This document shows positions 17,601-25,961 of a DNA stretch of 39,157 bases, piece after piece; position 1 is the stretch's first letter, and the number at the start of each line of letters is the position of its first letter. A program made the position numbers and the translations under genes. A model generated the notes under the pieces. That model was not told where the DNA came from. It saw only the letters and a list, made by a program, of their open reading frames with translations, and ran no database searches. Source of the DNA: Deltaproteobacteria bacterium (GTDB taxonomy: Bacteria; Desulfobacterota; Desulfuromonadia; Geobacterales; Pseudopelobacteraceae); the NCBI GenBank assembly GCA_021780495.1, contig JAJXYO010000024.1, positions 1 to 39,157 on the forward strand. Reading direction: 5' to 3'.

Positions 17601-18148
17601 GTCGCCAGATGGAACAGGTGCAACGAAATCCCCTGCGCGCCTTGACCATTGACCTGAATGACACCGGCTTTGACGATGAACTGCTCAATGAGCAGCTCTG
17701 TACCGGCTGATTTTTTTTCGTTCAAACGGCGCTGAAGTTGCGAAAAATTCCAGACACCGGCGCTGTTTTTCAGCAGATTGAGCTTCAGGCCCTCCAATGC
17801 GATCAGTCGCAGGCTTCGCCTGCCGGTCAGAAGGGCGCCCCAGTTGGGGGTAATGATGATGGAGTCTGCCTGGATCAGATTGCCGCACGGAACATCAGGC
17901 GGGTTGCCCAGCGAAACCCCCGTGAGATAAATGGAGCCTCCTGTGGCATGTAATCCGGTGATGCGGAGTGGTTGCTGGAGGTAGGATGTCAGCGTAGTGG
18001 ATAGCAGGGAGGCCGGGTAGGGTGTTTGCAGATAAATTCCAAGGGAAATGAGACCGAGAGTACAGATGCACACCGCAACAATGAGAGTGCGGCTCAGTAT
18101 TCTTCGTGAGGCGCTGGTTGTGCTCTGTCCGGTTTCCGTGTCATTCAT
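14612..18148 (-). CDS. ydbH: YdbH-like AsmA-type envelope protein
   Basis: The 1178-residue protein has one N-terminal membrane helix (about residues 21-42). A very long region of beta-strand repeats with Gly/Ser/Leu patterning follows, typical of AsmA-like and YdbH proteins that form lipid-carrying periplasmic grooves. The last ~250 residues match the YdbH C-terminal ('dicarboxylate transport') region, including LHQxD-like strands and an ILDGMLTF-type block (VLEDGMLTFNKLDIVN). It is anchored in the inner membrane and reaches towards the outer membrane. The YdbL-like gene lies 85 bases downstream and lnt 77 bases upstream, giving an envelope operon. The gene symbol is by family, not proven orthology. 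Confidence 0.8.
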   Translation of the reverse strand: MNDTETGQSTTSASRRILSRTLIVAVCICTLGLISLGIYLQTPYPASLLSTTLTSYLQQPLRITGLHATGGSIYLTGVSLGNPPDVPCGNLIQADSIIITPNWGALLTGRRSLRLIALEGLKLNLLKNSAGVWNFSQLQRRLNEKKSAGTELLIEQFIVKAGVIQVNGQGAQGISLHLFHLATKGSSNAQLKLSFEDPARNIYTVSGTTRLGANPAFDLVLAAPSLSLSRLAGLLDPGNRFLPEGGNGSLRVTAVLQDGRVRASGRLDFSRVSMPSPPVTPPLTGSITATAAYTIKTDEVSLETLTVMAGNLMRGHAAGTIGRLNGERHFAGTFGIDELNLAALTYLLPHEERRKTTLNGTLHSTEFRISGNSSQGLVSANGQVMLKNVSLERGGQRLFKGLTSTAAITGEPDGFLVKGSLSQGEAHGGALLESLQAPFEITLSRRLKPGSAAIPALRATIMGLAVTGRLAYNAHLRDPFLIDLRIPAVTVSSLRFLPENLHLQIASGSGSLALKGTGRGPQDFSATANVRVATVRGTRDGTTFGIKKGEVDSRIARDNGKLDLRGKARFSGLSLDDRAGDARFLYRIAGGTVLLDNVTFHLDGASASIAHLTASIPQKASIAGTVRYPLVFEVAGAGFRRGRAELDGLSGSMRGGYLSDPGGKWLEGTADVSSARVVWQGQMLAAPAVHVAFSRAGGLGTISGRLLGGLLTGEIGFQPLDLREAGTFRFGIRSGQLSSLGKLLPRPGAVTLSSGTFDGTARGSYSRRAGLAGRFDVTAADITLTGSGGKTLLGDGGLHLSGNLSGSRLAVDNATLSAGRKVTLQAKGEVANLLSPQRVGNLRFSLPPTSLDSIIDPFANILPRVIQEATVAGSLASEGSLTLRNGRQLLDGSLLLKDVLVELPSQAFRTAAITGHIPFAFDLSGATSVKLQDTSGFTRNNYPGLLKQLRSGADGRPSLTIGSVTFGSLNLGEISLQISAGNGITRIDSLRSSLYDGSLFGTGFVTVNRGINYRTDLLVNGLSLKRFCATIPKIKDYISGRLDGIISIKGEGSRMAGLSGFTDLWVHEGSGEKMLVSKDFLQKLSGKNLSGFFFRSDHPYDNAEVSAVLEDGMLTFNKLDIVNTNMFGVRDLSVSIAPNQNQIALDHLITTIKQAAERGKTGGGGNTPPAAQEFQWQD

Positions 18149-18225
18149 GCGTGCTCGTCACCTCACGAAGAGTGTAACCTGGATTTGCCGGTTTGACAAA
18201 CAGGAGCGGAACGGAAAAGGTGTTG

Positions 18226-19866
18226 TCAATGGCGCTTTTCACGCCGTTGACGCTTGCCCGGCGTGGAGCATTGCCTGGGGTGTGGAATCGTCGATTTAAG
18301 CGGTGTCTGCGAGGAGGTGGCGCGACGCGTTGAGACGACGAGCGCCTGGCCGATTCCGGCAAGGGAGAGCAGTGCGCAGACCCAGCCCAGCCAGTCTCCT
18401 GACAACGCATAAACGGTGCGGCCCTGCATCATCGGAACCCGCTCAACCAGTGTCTCCCGTGTCCAGATTCCGCTACGCTTAACGATCCGTCCGACCGGGT
18501 CCACGAAGGCGGATATGCCGGTGTTGGTGGAACGCACCAGCGAACGGCGCTGCTCGATAGAGCGGAAACTTGCCAGGGCCAGGTGCTCAATTGGTTCGGT
18601 CGATTTACCATACCAAGAGTCGTTGGTCAGGTTGATCATCACATGGGGAATGCGCCGGTTATGCCCGCCCTGCATCAGGGAGCGGATCTGTCCGGGGAAA
18701 ATATCCTCGTAGCAGATATTCACCGCGAGCAGGTATTTACCGAACGCGATCGGCTCGGGGTTTTTGCCCGGCCAAAACCTCCCCGTGGAGGGGGGCGCCA
18801 GCGCATACAAGGCGGGGAATGTCTCGCCAAACGGGATGTACTCGCCGAAGGGGACCAGCACCATCTTGTCGTAGGTTCCGATGATCCGGCCCCCGCTGTC
18901 CGTGAGCAGTGCGGAGCTATGGGCGCGGGGCGCACCGTTCTCGCCGATTCTCAGGATCGCGCCGAATAGTGTTGGCGTGTGCGTGTCACCGAATAGAGCC
19001 GCCGGCAGGCTCTCCTCGCGTGAGGCCAGGTTGAGGCCAAGGACGCTTTCGGGCCAGACGACCAGGTCAAGCGCTTGGCTGGCGGCAAGCGTCCGGGACA
19101 TCTCCTGATGCTCGCGGAGCAGGCTTTCGGGGTGCGCGTCTTTGTCACCCGCGCCACGATTGGCCTGGACCAGCCCGATGGTCAGTTTTGCGGCAGCTGC
19201 GACCTGACGGTCCACGGCGCGGATGCGCACTTGGCCGTAAATCAGCACCGCGGCCAGAACAGCCGTACAGACCAGCAGCTGCCGGGTGGCGATCATTCGC
19301 TTTTCGGACCACTGTTCAAGTGCTGCAAAGAGCGTGGAATTGATATACACGACTATGAAGGTGACTCCAAGAATGCCGGTCAGATCGGCGATCTGGGTTA
19401 CGAGGGAGAGTTTGTACTGGCTGGCACCGAGGTAGTACGGAAAAATTTCGGGCCAGAACTTTTCCAGCGCGGTCCAGACCACCGGGGAAACCCAGACCAC
19501 GCTCCAGCCGGTATCACGGGTGATCATGCGAGTCGCCCATGCCCAAACGGCGAGCAGTATGCCGTTGGCTGCCGCCAGCAGCAGAAGGCCGAGGGCGGCC
19601 AGCGGCCAGGCCGCGCCCGCGAACTGCCGGAACATCTCAATGGCCCAGTAGAACCCGCCGATGTTCATGACGATGCCGGCCAGCCAGCCGATGAAAAAGG
19701 CCCGGCCGGGTCTCGTATCCCGGATAGCCCACAGGACCGGTATGAGACAGATCCATTCGAGGTAGAACTGATCAAAGCCGGCGTAGCCCAGAAATACAAG
19801 AAGGCCGCCTGTTAGTGCGGCAAACCAGGGCAGTGCTGTTTTTAAGGGATGTCTTCCGGATGTCAT
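18226..19866 (-). CDS. lnt: Apolipoprotein N-acyltransferase
   Basis: The 546-residue protein has about six to eight membrane helices in the first 210 residues. A carbon-nitrogen hydrolase domain follows with the catalytic triad Glu273 (VVWPES), Lys334 (YDKMVLVPFGEYIPF) and Cys385 (NICYED). A last membrane helix is near 510-530. Lnt adds the third acyl chain to lipoproteins at the outer face of the inner membrane. It is encoded just upstream of the YdbH-like gene and the YdbL-like lipoprotein, a likely substrate. AAGGA precedes the ATG. Confidence 0.96.
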   Translation of the reverse strand: MTSGRHPLKTALPWFAALTGGLLVFLGYAGFDQFYLEWICLIPVLWAIRDTRPGRAFFIGWLAGIVMNIGGFYWAIEMFRQFAGAAWPLAALGLLLLAAANGILLAVWAWATRMITRDTGWSVVWVSPVVWTALEKFWPEIFPYYLGASQYKLSLVTQIADLTGILGVTFIVVYINSTLFAALEQWSEKRMIATRQLLVCTAVLAAVLIYGQVRIRAVDRQVAAAAKLTIGLVQANRGAGDKDAHPESLLREHQEMSRTLAASQALDLVVWPESVLGLNLASREESLPAALFGDTHTPTLFGAILRIGENGAPRAHSSALLTDSGGRIIGTYDKMVLVPFGEYIPFGETFPALYALAPPSTGRFWPGKNPEPIAFGKYLLAVNICYEDIFPGQIRSLMQGGHNRRIPHVMINLTNDSWYGKSTEPIEHLALASFRSIEQRRSLVRSTNTGISAFVDPVGRIVKRSGIWTRETLVERVPMMQGRTVYALSGDWLGWVCALLSLAGIGQALVVSTRRATSSQTPLKSTIPHPRQCSTPGKRQRREKRH

Positions 19867-19969
19867 GGTCTGTCCTTGATGGTGGATTCAAAACTCGCGC
19901 TACTGCTTGATCAGGTGTGTCAAAACCCTGTGACGGAATAATATTGTAACGCAAAACTTTTATGCACGG

Positions 19970-20824
19970 CTAATCGACGTCAGATGGCCTCTTTGACATG
20001 ATGACAAGTGTGATCCCCCCAAGAATCCCGGCCGAACTCAGCAGGAGTCTGAGGGTGATGGTCTCGCCCAGGAGCATGACGCCTCCCACAGCCGCAATGA
20101 CAGGAACGCTCAACTGTATGGTTGCGGCATGTGTCGCCTTCAAGCCTGGCAGCGCAGCATACCACACTGCATATCCCACCCCCGAGGCCAGGCCGCCTGA
20201 AACTACAGCATACCCGATCCCGGCACTGTCCGGCCAGGCGTCGGAGTGCTTGAATATGTACACTAATGCCGTGAGAGGAACGGCGCGCAGAAAATTGCCG
20301 GATGTAGCCACAAGAGGATCTCCCCCGCCTTTTCCACGCAGGGAATAGATGCCCCAGGCGACTCCTGCGGCCAGCATTAATGCCGCACTGGCCAAAGGTG
20401 GCGCTGATAACCCCGGAAGCAAAAGCGCGATCAAGCCGGCAAAAGCCGCACAGAATCCGGCAATCTGCACCCGCTCCAGCCGTTCTCCGCGCCACAGGCC
20501 GCAGCCGATCATGGTGGCCTGGACCGCACCGAAGAGAATCAAGGCGCCCACTGCGGCAGGCAGTTTCACATAGGCGAACGAAAAACCGGCCGCATAGACA
20601 AACAATGCCAGGGCAGACAGCCAGCTGCCTGCCGGAACATGCGAGAGACCTCGCAGGCGCACCAGCAGCCAGAGCACTGCAGCGCCCGATATGATGCGTA
20701 TGGCCGTAAAGCTGCCCGCATCGATGGCGGTATTTTTGAGCGCCATTCGGCACAGCAGCGAGTTCGCCGCGAACGCAACCATGGCGGGCATTACAAGCAA
20801 TGGTATACGTGCCGGTATCCTCAT
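19970..20824 (-). CDS. EamA/DMT-superfamily transporter
   Basis: The 284-residue membrane protein has ten hydrophobic segments arranged as two EamA halves (about 10-135 and 145-280). The second half has ATIQLSVPVIAAVGGVMLLGE, typical of the family. Such proteins export amino acids or other metabolites, but the substrate cannot be told. GAAGG lies upstream of the ATG. It is the last gene of the minus-strand block and is divergent from the small lipoprotein gene at 21013. Confidence 0.9.
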   Translation of the reverse strand: MRIPARIPLLVMPAMVAFAANSLLCRMALKNTAIDAGSFTAIRIISGAAVLWLLVRLRGLSHVPAGSWLSALALFVYAAGFSFAYVKLPAAVGALILFGAVQATMIGCGLWRGERLERVQIAGFCAAFAGLIALLLPGLSAPPLASAALMLAAGVAWGIYSLRGKGGGDPLVATSGNFLRAVPLTALVYIFKHSDAWPDSAGIGYAVVSGGLASGVGYAVWYAALPGLKATHAATIQLSVPVIAAVGGVMLLGETITLRLLLSSAGILGGITLVIMSKRPSDVD

Positions 20825-20957
20825 GTCACAGAACCTTCGAATGAGCTGGATGATAGTAGGTACGTTGTTTGTAGCCGCACCACAGACGTCTCGGCGAAAG
20901 TCCCGCCGCGTGTCGTATCATAGGTATTTTGTAACCCCCCTATATTCTCAAACGTCT

Positions 20958-20963
20958 TATAAT
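20958..20963 (+). promoter_or_regulatory. Probable -10 box for the small lipoprotein gene
   Basis: A perfect TATAAT at 20958-20963 lies 50 bases before the ATG at 21013. The region 17 bases upstream (CCCCCC-rich) has no -35 match, so an activator or an alternative arrangement would be needed. Confidence 0.4.
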
Positions 20964-21012
20964 ATAAAGGAAGCAAAAATAACAACACAAAGGGTATCGA
21001 CGGAGGCGCCCT

Positions 21013-21264
21013 ATGAAAAAATTTCTTCCTATAGTGTTGTGTCTTGTGCTGGCTGGTTGCGTGGCCATTCCTGTTGATGATAGCGGGTATTATTATCCGG
21101 ACTACGGGTACTACGGTCCATACTCGTACAGTTATCCGGGACCGGATGTAAATATCTTCTACTCGGGTTTCTACGGCGGCCGCGGCTATCGCGATAGAGA
21201 CGTCTTTCGTGGTGGCGACCGCGATGAATTTCGCGGAGGCCGCAGGGGAGAAGAGCGGCGTTAG
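21013..21264 (+). CDS. Small Tyr/Gly/Arg-rich lipoprotein
   Basis: The 83-residue protein has a clear lipobox (LVLAGC, Cys16) and a CGGAGG ribosome-binding site. After the lipid anchor it is almost only Tyr, Gly, Pro and Ser (residues 25-58), then Arg/Asp/Gly-rich with repeats of FRGG and RD. The low complexity suggests an unfolded surface tether or polymer-binding tail. I know no function. The two zones have opposite character: aromatic and uncharged, then strongly charged. Confidence 0.75.
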   Translation: MKKFLPIVLCLVLAGCVAIPVDDSGYYYPDYGYYGPYSYSYPGPDVNIFYSGFYGGRGYRDRDVFRGGDRDEFRGGRRGEERR

Positions 21265-21418
21265 CGCCAGCCTCAGTTGCGGGGATTGAGATCGACTCCA
21301 TGCCAAGATGATGGGGTGAATTCAGTACAGCGGCTGCTCTCGGGTAGACGTAACTTCCTGCCGCTCGCCGCGGGCGGAGGCCGCGCCTCCCTGTGACAGA
21401 CCAGACGCCTTTTTACTG

Positions 21419-21459
21419 ACGGCATCGCTGCAAGGTGTCCCGCCTTGCAGCGATGCCGT
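21419..21459. repeat. 17-bp perfect hairpin between convergent genes
   Basis: Arms 21419-21435 and 21443-21459 are fully complementary (core GGCATCGCTGCAAGG) around the loop TGTCCCG. It lies between the stops of the small lipoprotein gene and the opposing exported protein gene. No T-run follows on either side. It could end transcripts or be a dispersed palindromic unit; a genome search for copies would decide. Confidence 0.6.
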
Positions 21460-21488
21460 ACATCAGGGCGGTTTTCGCCAGACCGGGA

Positions 21489-21806
21489 TCAGAGTGCGAC
21501 CGGCGGGAATTCGTTATTATATATCTTCTGCATACGAGTGGCATCCTTCAGTTCGCGTTCGAGTGTGTTCAACTCTTCATGCGTGTAGACGGCTGAACCT
21601 TTGGAAATTTCCCGCTCTATCATGTTAACCCTGGCGTTGATCGAATCGATGCCGCAGTTCTTTGCAACGATCAGGCATTCATTTTTGCGTGCCCCTGCCC
21701 CTGTTTCCGCTTTCTGCCCCATGCTCCCTTCAACTGCAAGGGCCGGCAGGGAGATAATCATCAGGGCCGCAACCATAACCGGTAGAATTCTTGTCAACGA
21801 TTTCAT
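21489..21806 (-). CDS. Small exported protein with a coiled-coil-like C-terminus
   Basis: The start at 21806 is preferred because AAAGGAGA lies just upstream; it gives 105 residues. A signal peptide (MKSLTRILPVMVAALMIISLPALA) is followed by a short region with NECLIVAKNCG, in which two cysteines six residues apart could form a disulfide. A helical segment comes next (VNMIEREISKGSAVYTHEELNTLERELKD). I have an impression of similar proteins in Geobacter, function unknown. The gene is divergent from ftsH across an operator-rich region. Confidence 0.75.
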   Translation of the reverse strand: MKSLTRILPVMVAALMIISLPALAVEGSMGQKAETGAGARKNECLIVAKNCGIDSINARVNMIEREISKGSAVYTHEELNTLERELKDATRMQKIYNNEFPPVAL

Positions 21807-21840
21807 GGCTGGTCTCCTTTTCATGTAGTACTTCCATAGC

Positions 21841-21891
21841 TTGCATTTTATCCGTCTTTACAGGTAAATGCAAAAGATAATCAATATCATT
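21841..21891. promoter_or_regulatory. Nested inverted repeats and a Fur-box-like site
   Basis: Three signals overlap between the divergent exported-protein gene and ftsH: TTGCATTT (21841-21848) with AAATGCAA (21866-21873), a perfect 8-bp inverted repeat; TTTAC-AG-GTAAA (21857-21868) inside it; and GATAATCAATATCATT (21876-21891), which agrees with the classical Fur box at about 13 of 16 positions in its first 16 bases by eye allowing gaps in the centre. Binding proteins are inferred, not shown. Confidence 0.4.
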
Positions 21892-22086
21892 CACGCTATT
21901 GCCTTAGCAGTCATGATCACCGGATGCCTCGGTGCAGTGCAGGTGTAACCAGGTTGATGGACCGCTTGGATTGTTGCCTTGTGCCCTGAAGCATTAATGT
22001 TCATCTGGACCTCTCCGTTGAAAAATCCTTTTCGTACGCTACACTTGAAATCGGCAGGCAAGTTTATGGTGCGAGGGTCGATACCC

Positions 22087-23928
22087 ATGGCTCCCTTCAA
22101 CTGGAAACCGCTACTGATAGTAATGATGGCCCTGATCATGATGAACATGCTGTATGCACTGTTTCCGCAAGAAGCCGCGCAAACGGCAGTGATCAGCTAC
22201 AGCCGTTTCCGCAACGAGTTGATGGTTGACAATATCAAGCAGATCAGGATCAGAGGTGCGGTCATAACCGGCGAGTTCCGGGCCAAGACCAAGGTGAATG
22301 AACAGCTTCAGGGCAAAACCGTGCTCCGCGAGGTTACCGGGTTCGGCACTGTAATGCCGGCCATTGCCGACCAGACCTTGATGGCCGATCTGACAGCACA
22401 TAAGGTGGAGGTGACCGCCGAATCCACGGAGTCGCCGGTGTGGATGAATGCCCTGATCTATGTGGCGCCGTGGTTGATTATAATCGGTGTCTGGTGGATG
22501 GGGGCGCGGGCCATGCGTACCCAGGGACCAGGCGGTTTTATGGGCACCTTCTCTCAATCGGGCGCCCGCACGTACACAACCCAGGAAAACGTCTCCGTAA
22601 CCTTTGATGATGTGGCCGGTATGGAAAGCAGCAAGCAGGAATTGATGGAGATCGTGGAGTACCTGCGCAACCCGCGGCAGTTCGAGCGGGTCGGCGGCAA
22701 AGTACCCAAGGGGGTGTTGCTGGTGGGTCCGCCCGGAACCGGCAAGACCCTGCTGGCCCGTGCTGTAGCCGGAGAAGCCGGGGTCACGTTCTTCAGCATC
22801 ACCGCTTCCCAGTTCATTGAGATGTTCGTCGGGATCGGTGCCAGCCGGGTGCGCGACCTGTTTTCCAAGGCCAAGAAAGCTGCCCCCAGTATTATTTTCA
22901 TCGACGAGTTGGACGCCGTGGGGCGCAGCCGGGGGGCTGGATTCGGCGGCGGACACGACGAACGGGAACAGACCCTGAACCAGCTTCTCTCCGAAATGGA
23001 CGGCTTTGACCAGCATCAGGAGGTGATAGTTATTGCCGCCACCAACCGCCCCGACGTGCTTGATCCGGCTCTGCTTCGTCCCGGCCGGTTCGATCGCCAC
23101 GTGGTGATTGAACGACCCGACTGGCGCGACCGGGAGAAGATCCTCAGGGTCCACGTACGCAAAATTACCCTGACCGAAGGGATCTACCTGGGGGTACTGG
23201 CTCGCGGCACCCCCGGCATGACCGGCGCCGACCTGGAAAACCTGGTCAACGAAGCGGCTATCCTGGCTTCACGGGAAAATGCGGCAGAGGTCGGGAGAGA
23301 ACATCTGGAACAGGCCAAGGACAAGATCCTGATGGGGGGCGAACGCAAGATGTTTCTCTCTGGCCAGGAGAAACGGGTCACAGCCGTCCATGAGGCGGGA
23401 CATACCCTGGTCGCCAGGCTGCTGCCCGGCACCGACCCGATCCACAAGGTGACCATCATCCCGCGTGGCATGGCACTGGGGGTAACTCAGCAGCTGCCCG
23501 AGGACGACCGCTACCACTACCCGCAGAGCTACCTGGAAAAACGCCTGGCGGTGGCCATGGGAGGCCGGGCGGCAGAACGCCTGGTGTTCGGTGAAATCTC
23601 GACCGGCGCCCAGAGCGACCTGAAGCAGGTGACCGATCTGGCTGAAAAGATGGTGTGTCAATGGGGTATGAGTGAAAGGGTAGGGGCTGTAAGTTTCAGC
23701 CGGGGGGCCGAACACCCTTTTCTCGGGCGAAAACTGGCCGAGGAAAAGTCCTTTTCCGAGGCCATGGCCTGGCGTATTGACCAGGAAATCGCCGCCTTCA
23801 TCAGCAAGGCTGAACAACAGGCCGAGCAACTATTGTCTGCCAATCGAACCAAGCTGGATCTGCTGGCAGCTGCGCTACAAGAAGAGGAGACGCTGGACGG
23901 TGCACGGGTGGACGAGATCGTTGGCTGA
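22087..23928 (+). CDS. ftsH: ATP-dependent zinc metalloprotease FtsH
   Basis: The 613-residue start is placed at the ATG at 22087 behind GAGGG; an in-frame TTG at 21979 would add 36 residues without family support. There are two membrane helices (about 8-24 and 120-140) flanking a short periplasmic domain. The AAA domain has GPPGTGKT at 214-221, [11 protein letters not shown] and the second region of homology ([18 protein letters not shown]). The protease domain has HEAGH at 435-439. FtsH degrades damaged or unassembled membrane proteins and some regulators. Its isolation from the usual tilS-ftsH-folP surroundings suggests a second copy in the genome. Glu and His zinc ligands look intact. Confidence 0.96.
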   Translation: MAPFNWKPLLIVMMALIMMNMLYALFPQEAAQTAVISYSRFRNELMVDNIKQIRIRGAVITGEFRAKTKVNEQLQGKTVLREVTGFGTVMPAIADQTLMADLTAHKVEVTAESTESPVWMNALIYVAPWLIIIGVWWMGARAMRTQGPGGFMGTFSQSGARTYTTQENVSVTFDDVAGMESSKQELMEIVEYLRNPRQFERVGGKVPKGVLLVGPPGTGKTLLARAVAGEAGVTFFSITASQFIEMFVGIGASRVRDLFSKAKKAAPSIIFIDELDAVGRSRGAGFGGGHDEREQTLNQLLSEMDGFDQHQEVIVIAATNRPDVLDPALLRPGRFDRHVVIERPDWRDREKILRVHVRKITLTEGIYLGVLARGTPGMTGADLENLVNEAAILASRENAAEVGREHLEQAKDKILMGGERKMFLSGQEKRVTAVHEAGHTLVARLLPGTDPIHKVTIIPRGMALGVTQQLPEDDRYHYPQSYLEKRLAVAMGGRAAERLVFGEISTGAQSDLKQVTDLAEKMVCQWGMSERVGAVSFSRGAEHPFLGRKLAEEKSFSEAMAWRIDQEIAAFISKAEQQAEQLLSANRTKLDLLAAALQEEETLDGARVDEIVG

Positions 23929-24529
23929 TACTTCCGGTAGTTGCGTGTCAAGCCCCGCTGTTTCAGATTGTCAGGAAGTAGTTACCTATTGGTCGCATGG
24001 TTTTATGAAGGTCTGCCTCCCCGGGCATGCCGGTTTATCGGCGTCATTAGTATTTTAATGAAAACCTGGTTTGATCAGCTTTTTGAGTCTGTCACGTCCG
24101 TTGTCGCTACAAAATTACCCCGCAGTTTCCCCCGCCATCAGCCGTCCAGCTCCGTGAAATGGTTTTGAATGCAAGTGCTTCGTCGTACCTGACCCTCCTG
24201 AAGTTAAGAGCGATACCATTAACTCAAGCAAAATTTGTCGCGTGGCCGGTTTGGTGCTGCATGGTAATTTTTCCAAAGTGTACGCAAAGGTATAATTATT
24301 GATATGGCAACGATCCATAAAATCATACACTGTATAAATATATAAAACGACATAACTATTCAAAAATAAAGTAAAATATGAAATATATCAAAACGATGAT
24401 AATTGAAAATATAAATAGTTATTGACAGTTTTGAAACGCTGTATTAAATATTCACCTATATGTAGCTTCCATTTTTGGTTCAGTGTTTGATTTTAATGTA
24501 TATTGATGAGCACGCATACAGGGATCGCT
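23929..24529. other. Gene-poor AT-rich region after ftsH
   Basis: No open frame with a ribosome-binding site is convincing in this 600-base stretch. A 36-codon frame starting at 24058 (MKTWFDQLFES...) lacks a ribosome-binding site and known relatives. From about 24280 the sequence becomes very AT-rich, ending in the promoter at 24422-24450. Confidence 0.5.
24422..24450 (+). promoter_or_regulatory. Strong sigma-70 promoter with an UP-like upstream region
   Basis: TTGACA (24422-24427), an exact 17-base spacer and TAAATA (24445-24450) form a near-ideal promoter. About 60 bases of almost pure A/T with A-tracts precede the -35 box, as in UP elements. Transcription would start near 24457 and cover the small exported ORF at 24530 or a non-coding RNA. 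Confidence 0.65.
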
Positions 24530-24823
24530 ATGAAATGGATGTTGTCCCACATAATTTTATTGGCGCTGCTGGTGGGCTCGTCCGATTTCGTCAGTACGTC
24601 TGAAATACCCAGTCATATATTATTGCCCTCATCAAGTCTCCTGCGCAGGAATCAAGATATAAACAACTTTGTAATTGTTCGCAGGTTTGAGCTGCCGGCT
24701 GCATCGGAGCTTGCCGGCCGGCACCCTGAAACAAGCAGCATTTCATTCCCCATATTCTCTGTCATTGATTGTTTCGCGGGAATTGAAAATGGCAAATCCC
24801 CTCCCATCATTTCTGTTGCATGA
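24530..24823 (+). CDS. Possible small exported protein
   Basis: The 97-codon ORF begins with ATG at 24530; an ATG at 24506 in the same frame would add eight residues. An N-terminal hydrophobic stretch (MKWMLSHIILLALLVGSSDF) looks like a signal peptide. The remainder has no recognised domain. AGGG lies 8-11 bases upstream. The strong promoter at 24422-24450 points at it. Coding status is uncertain because composition is mixed and no relative is known to me. Confidence 0.4.
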   Translation: MKWMLSHIILLALLVGSSDFVSTSEIPSHILLPSSSLLRRNQDINNFVIVRRFELPAASELAGRHPETSSISFPIFSVIDCFAGIENGKSPPIISVA

Positions 24824-24997
24824 ATTGCATGTAACTATACAACCGTTGTTTTAAATAACGTCATATTTAACCGAAATAAATTAATTTGTACCAGCTGCTT
24901 GCCCTATCAAAGTTTTGTGTTACGCTAGGTTACATAAATCATGTTGATCAAAAACGGATACAAACGCTCATTTCACTAGATAGGAGCTCTGATATTT

Positions 24998-25759
24998 ATG
25001 AGAGAAAAAGAAGCTTATTCCGTTCAGGCTGTTGTTAAAGCCATTGATCTGCTTGAAGCTCTTGCACAGGGTGGCGAGAGCTCTTCAATTGCAGTTTTAG
25101 AAAAAAAACTCGAATTGAGCCACAACAAGGCGTTTCGTCTGCTTGCCACACTCGAGGACAAGGGACTGGTTGAGCGCGATAAAGCGAATAATACTTACAG
25201 TCTGGGAATACATGCATTTGAAATGGCGCAACACATTCTGAAGAGCGACAACCTGATCAGGATGGCGCACCCGATCATGGTCGAACTGGCGCGCAAGCTG
25301 GACGAAGCGGTCTACTTCACCGTTGCCAATAATGATGAGGTGCTGTTTCTGGATATGGTCGACTCTTTCCAGCAGATCAAAACAGCGGACTATGTCGGTC
25401 GTCGCTTTCCATTCTTTACCAATGCGGCCGGCAAGGTAATCAAGTCCGTTGGTTCGATAGACCTCTTTGGGCGTGCCAACAAAAAAAACGGTATCAAGGA
25501 TGTCCAGAAGCTTGAGGTTGAACTGAACGAGATCCGCCGTACCGGCATTGCGGTCGATTTTAACGGACTTGGTGAAGGTATCTGCACCGTGGCGGTCGTA
25601 ATACGGGATTATGCCGGCAAAGCCGTTGGGGCATTGACGCTGTTGGCCCCTTCCTTCCGCATGTTGCAGGAACGGTTGGAAACAGAGGTCATCCCCTGCA
25701 TGCTGGAAGGAGGCGAGCTGCTTTCCATGAAGTTTGGCTATTCTCGGGTGTACGCGTAG
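24998..25759 (+). CDS. IclR-family transcriptional regulator
   Basis: The 253-residue protein has the N-terminal winged helix-turn-helix of IclR proteins (about residues 7-65: VQAVVKAIDLLEAL, then LELSHNKAFRLLATLEDKGLVERD). The C-terminal effector domain (75-250) includes FTNAAGKVI and GIAVDFNGLGEGICTVAVVIRDYAGKAVGALTL. A TAGGAG site precedes the ATG. It lies upstream of DUF485 and actP on the same strand, and probably regulates acetate uptake in response to a small carboxylate; this is inference from context. The upstream 170 bases are AT-rich, with no obvious consensus promoter. Confidence 0.9.
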   Translation: MREKEAYSVQAVVKAIDLLEALAQGGESSSIAVLEKKLELSHNKAFRLLATLEDKGLVERDKANNTYSLGIHAFEMAQHILKSDNLIRMAHPIMVELARKLDEAVYFTVANNDEVLFLDMVDSFQQIKTADYVGRRFPFFTNAAGKVIKSVGSIDLFGRANKKNGIKDVQKLEVELNEIRRTGIAVDFNGLGEGICTVAVVIRDYAGKAVGALTLLAPSFRMLQERLETEVIPCMLEGGELLSMKFGYSRVYA

Positions 25760-25878
25760 TGCGCTCGTGCAGGTTTGCAGCACATTGAATCGATTGAGGC
25801 GAAGTAATGATCAACCGCTAACCGTCCACAGTGTTGGGCAGGGGATGTCCGGTAACAATCCGCACGGAAAGGAGGAGA

Positions 25879-25914
25879 ATGACAAAATTACCGTGGAAAA
25901 TTCAACCGTCATGA
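25879..25914 (+). CDS. 11-codon leader ORF ahead of the acetate permease operon
   Basis: MTKLPWKIQPS is preceded by AAAGGAGGAG, one of the best ribosome-binding sites in the window, seven bases from the ATG. The stop is 47 bases before the DUF485 start. It may be a leader peptide used for translational control, or a relic. No run of regulatory codons stands out, although Trp and two Pro occur. Confidence 0.4.
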   Translation: MTKLPWKIQPS

Positions 25915-25961
25915 ATTAGGGGTATCATGCAGATTTACAAACATCCCAAAAGGAGAAAAAC

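Noticed and set aside
21979..22086. N-terminal extension of FtsH from a TTG
   Set aside because: The extra 36 residues are unlike FtsH N-termini, and GAGGG before the ATG at 22087 supports the shorter form.
22111..23154. 347-codon minus-strand frame opposite ftsH
   Set aside because: Composition is His/Gly/Gln-rich with no known motifs; the other strand is an intact FtsH.
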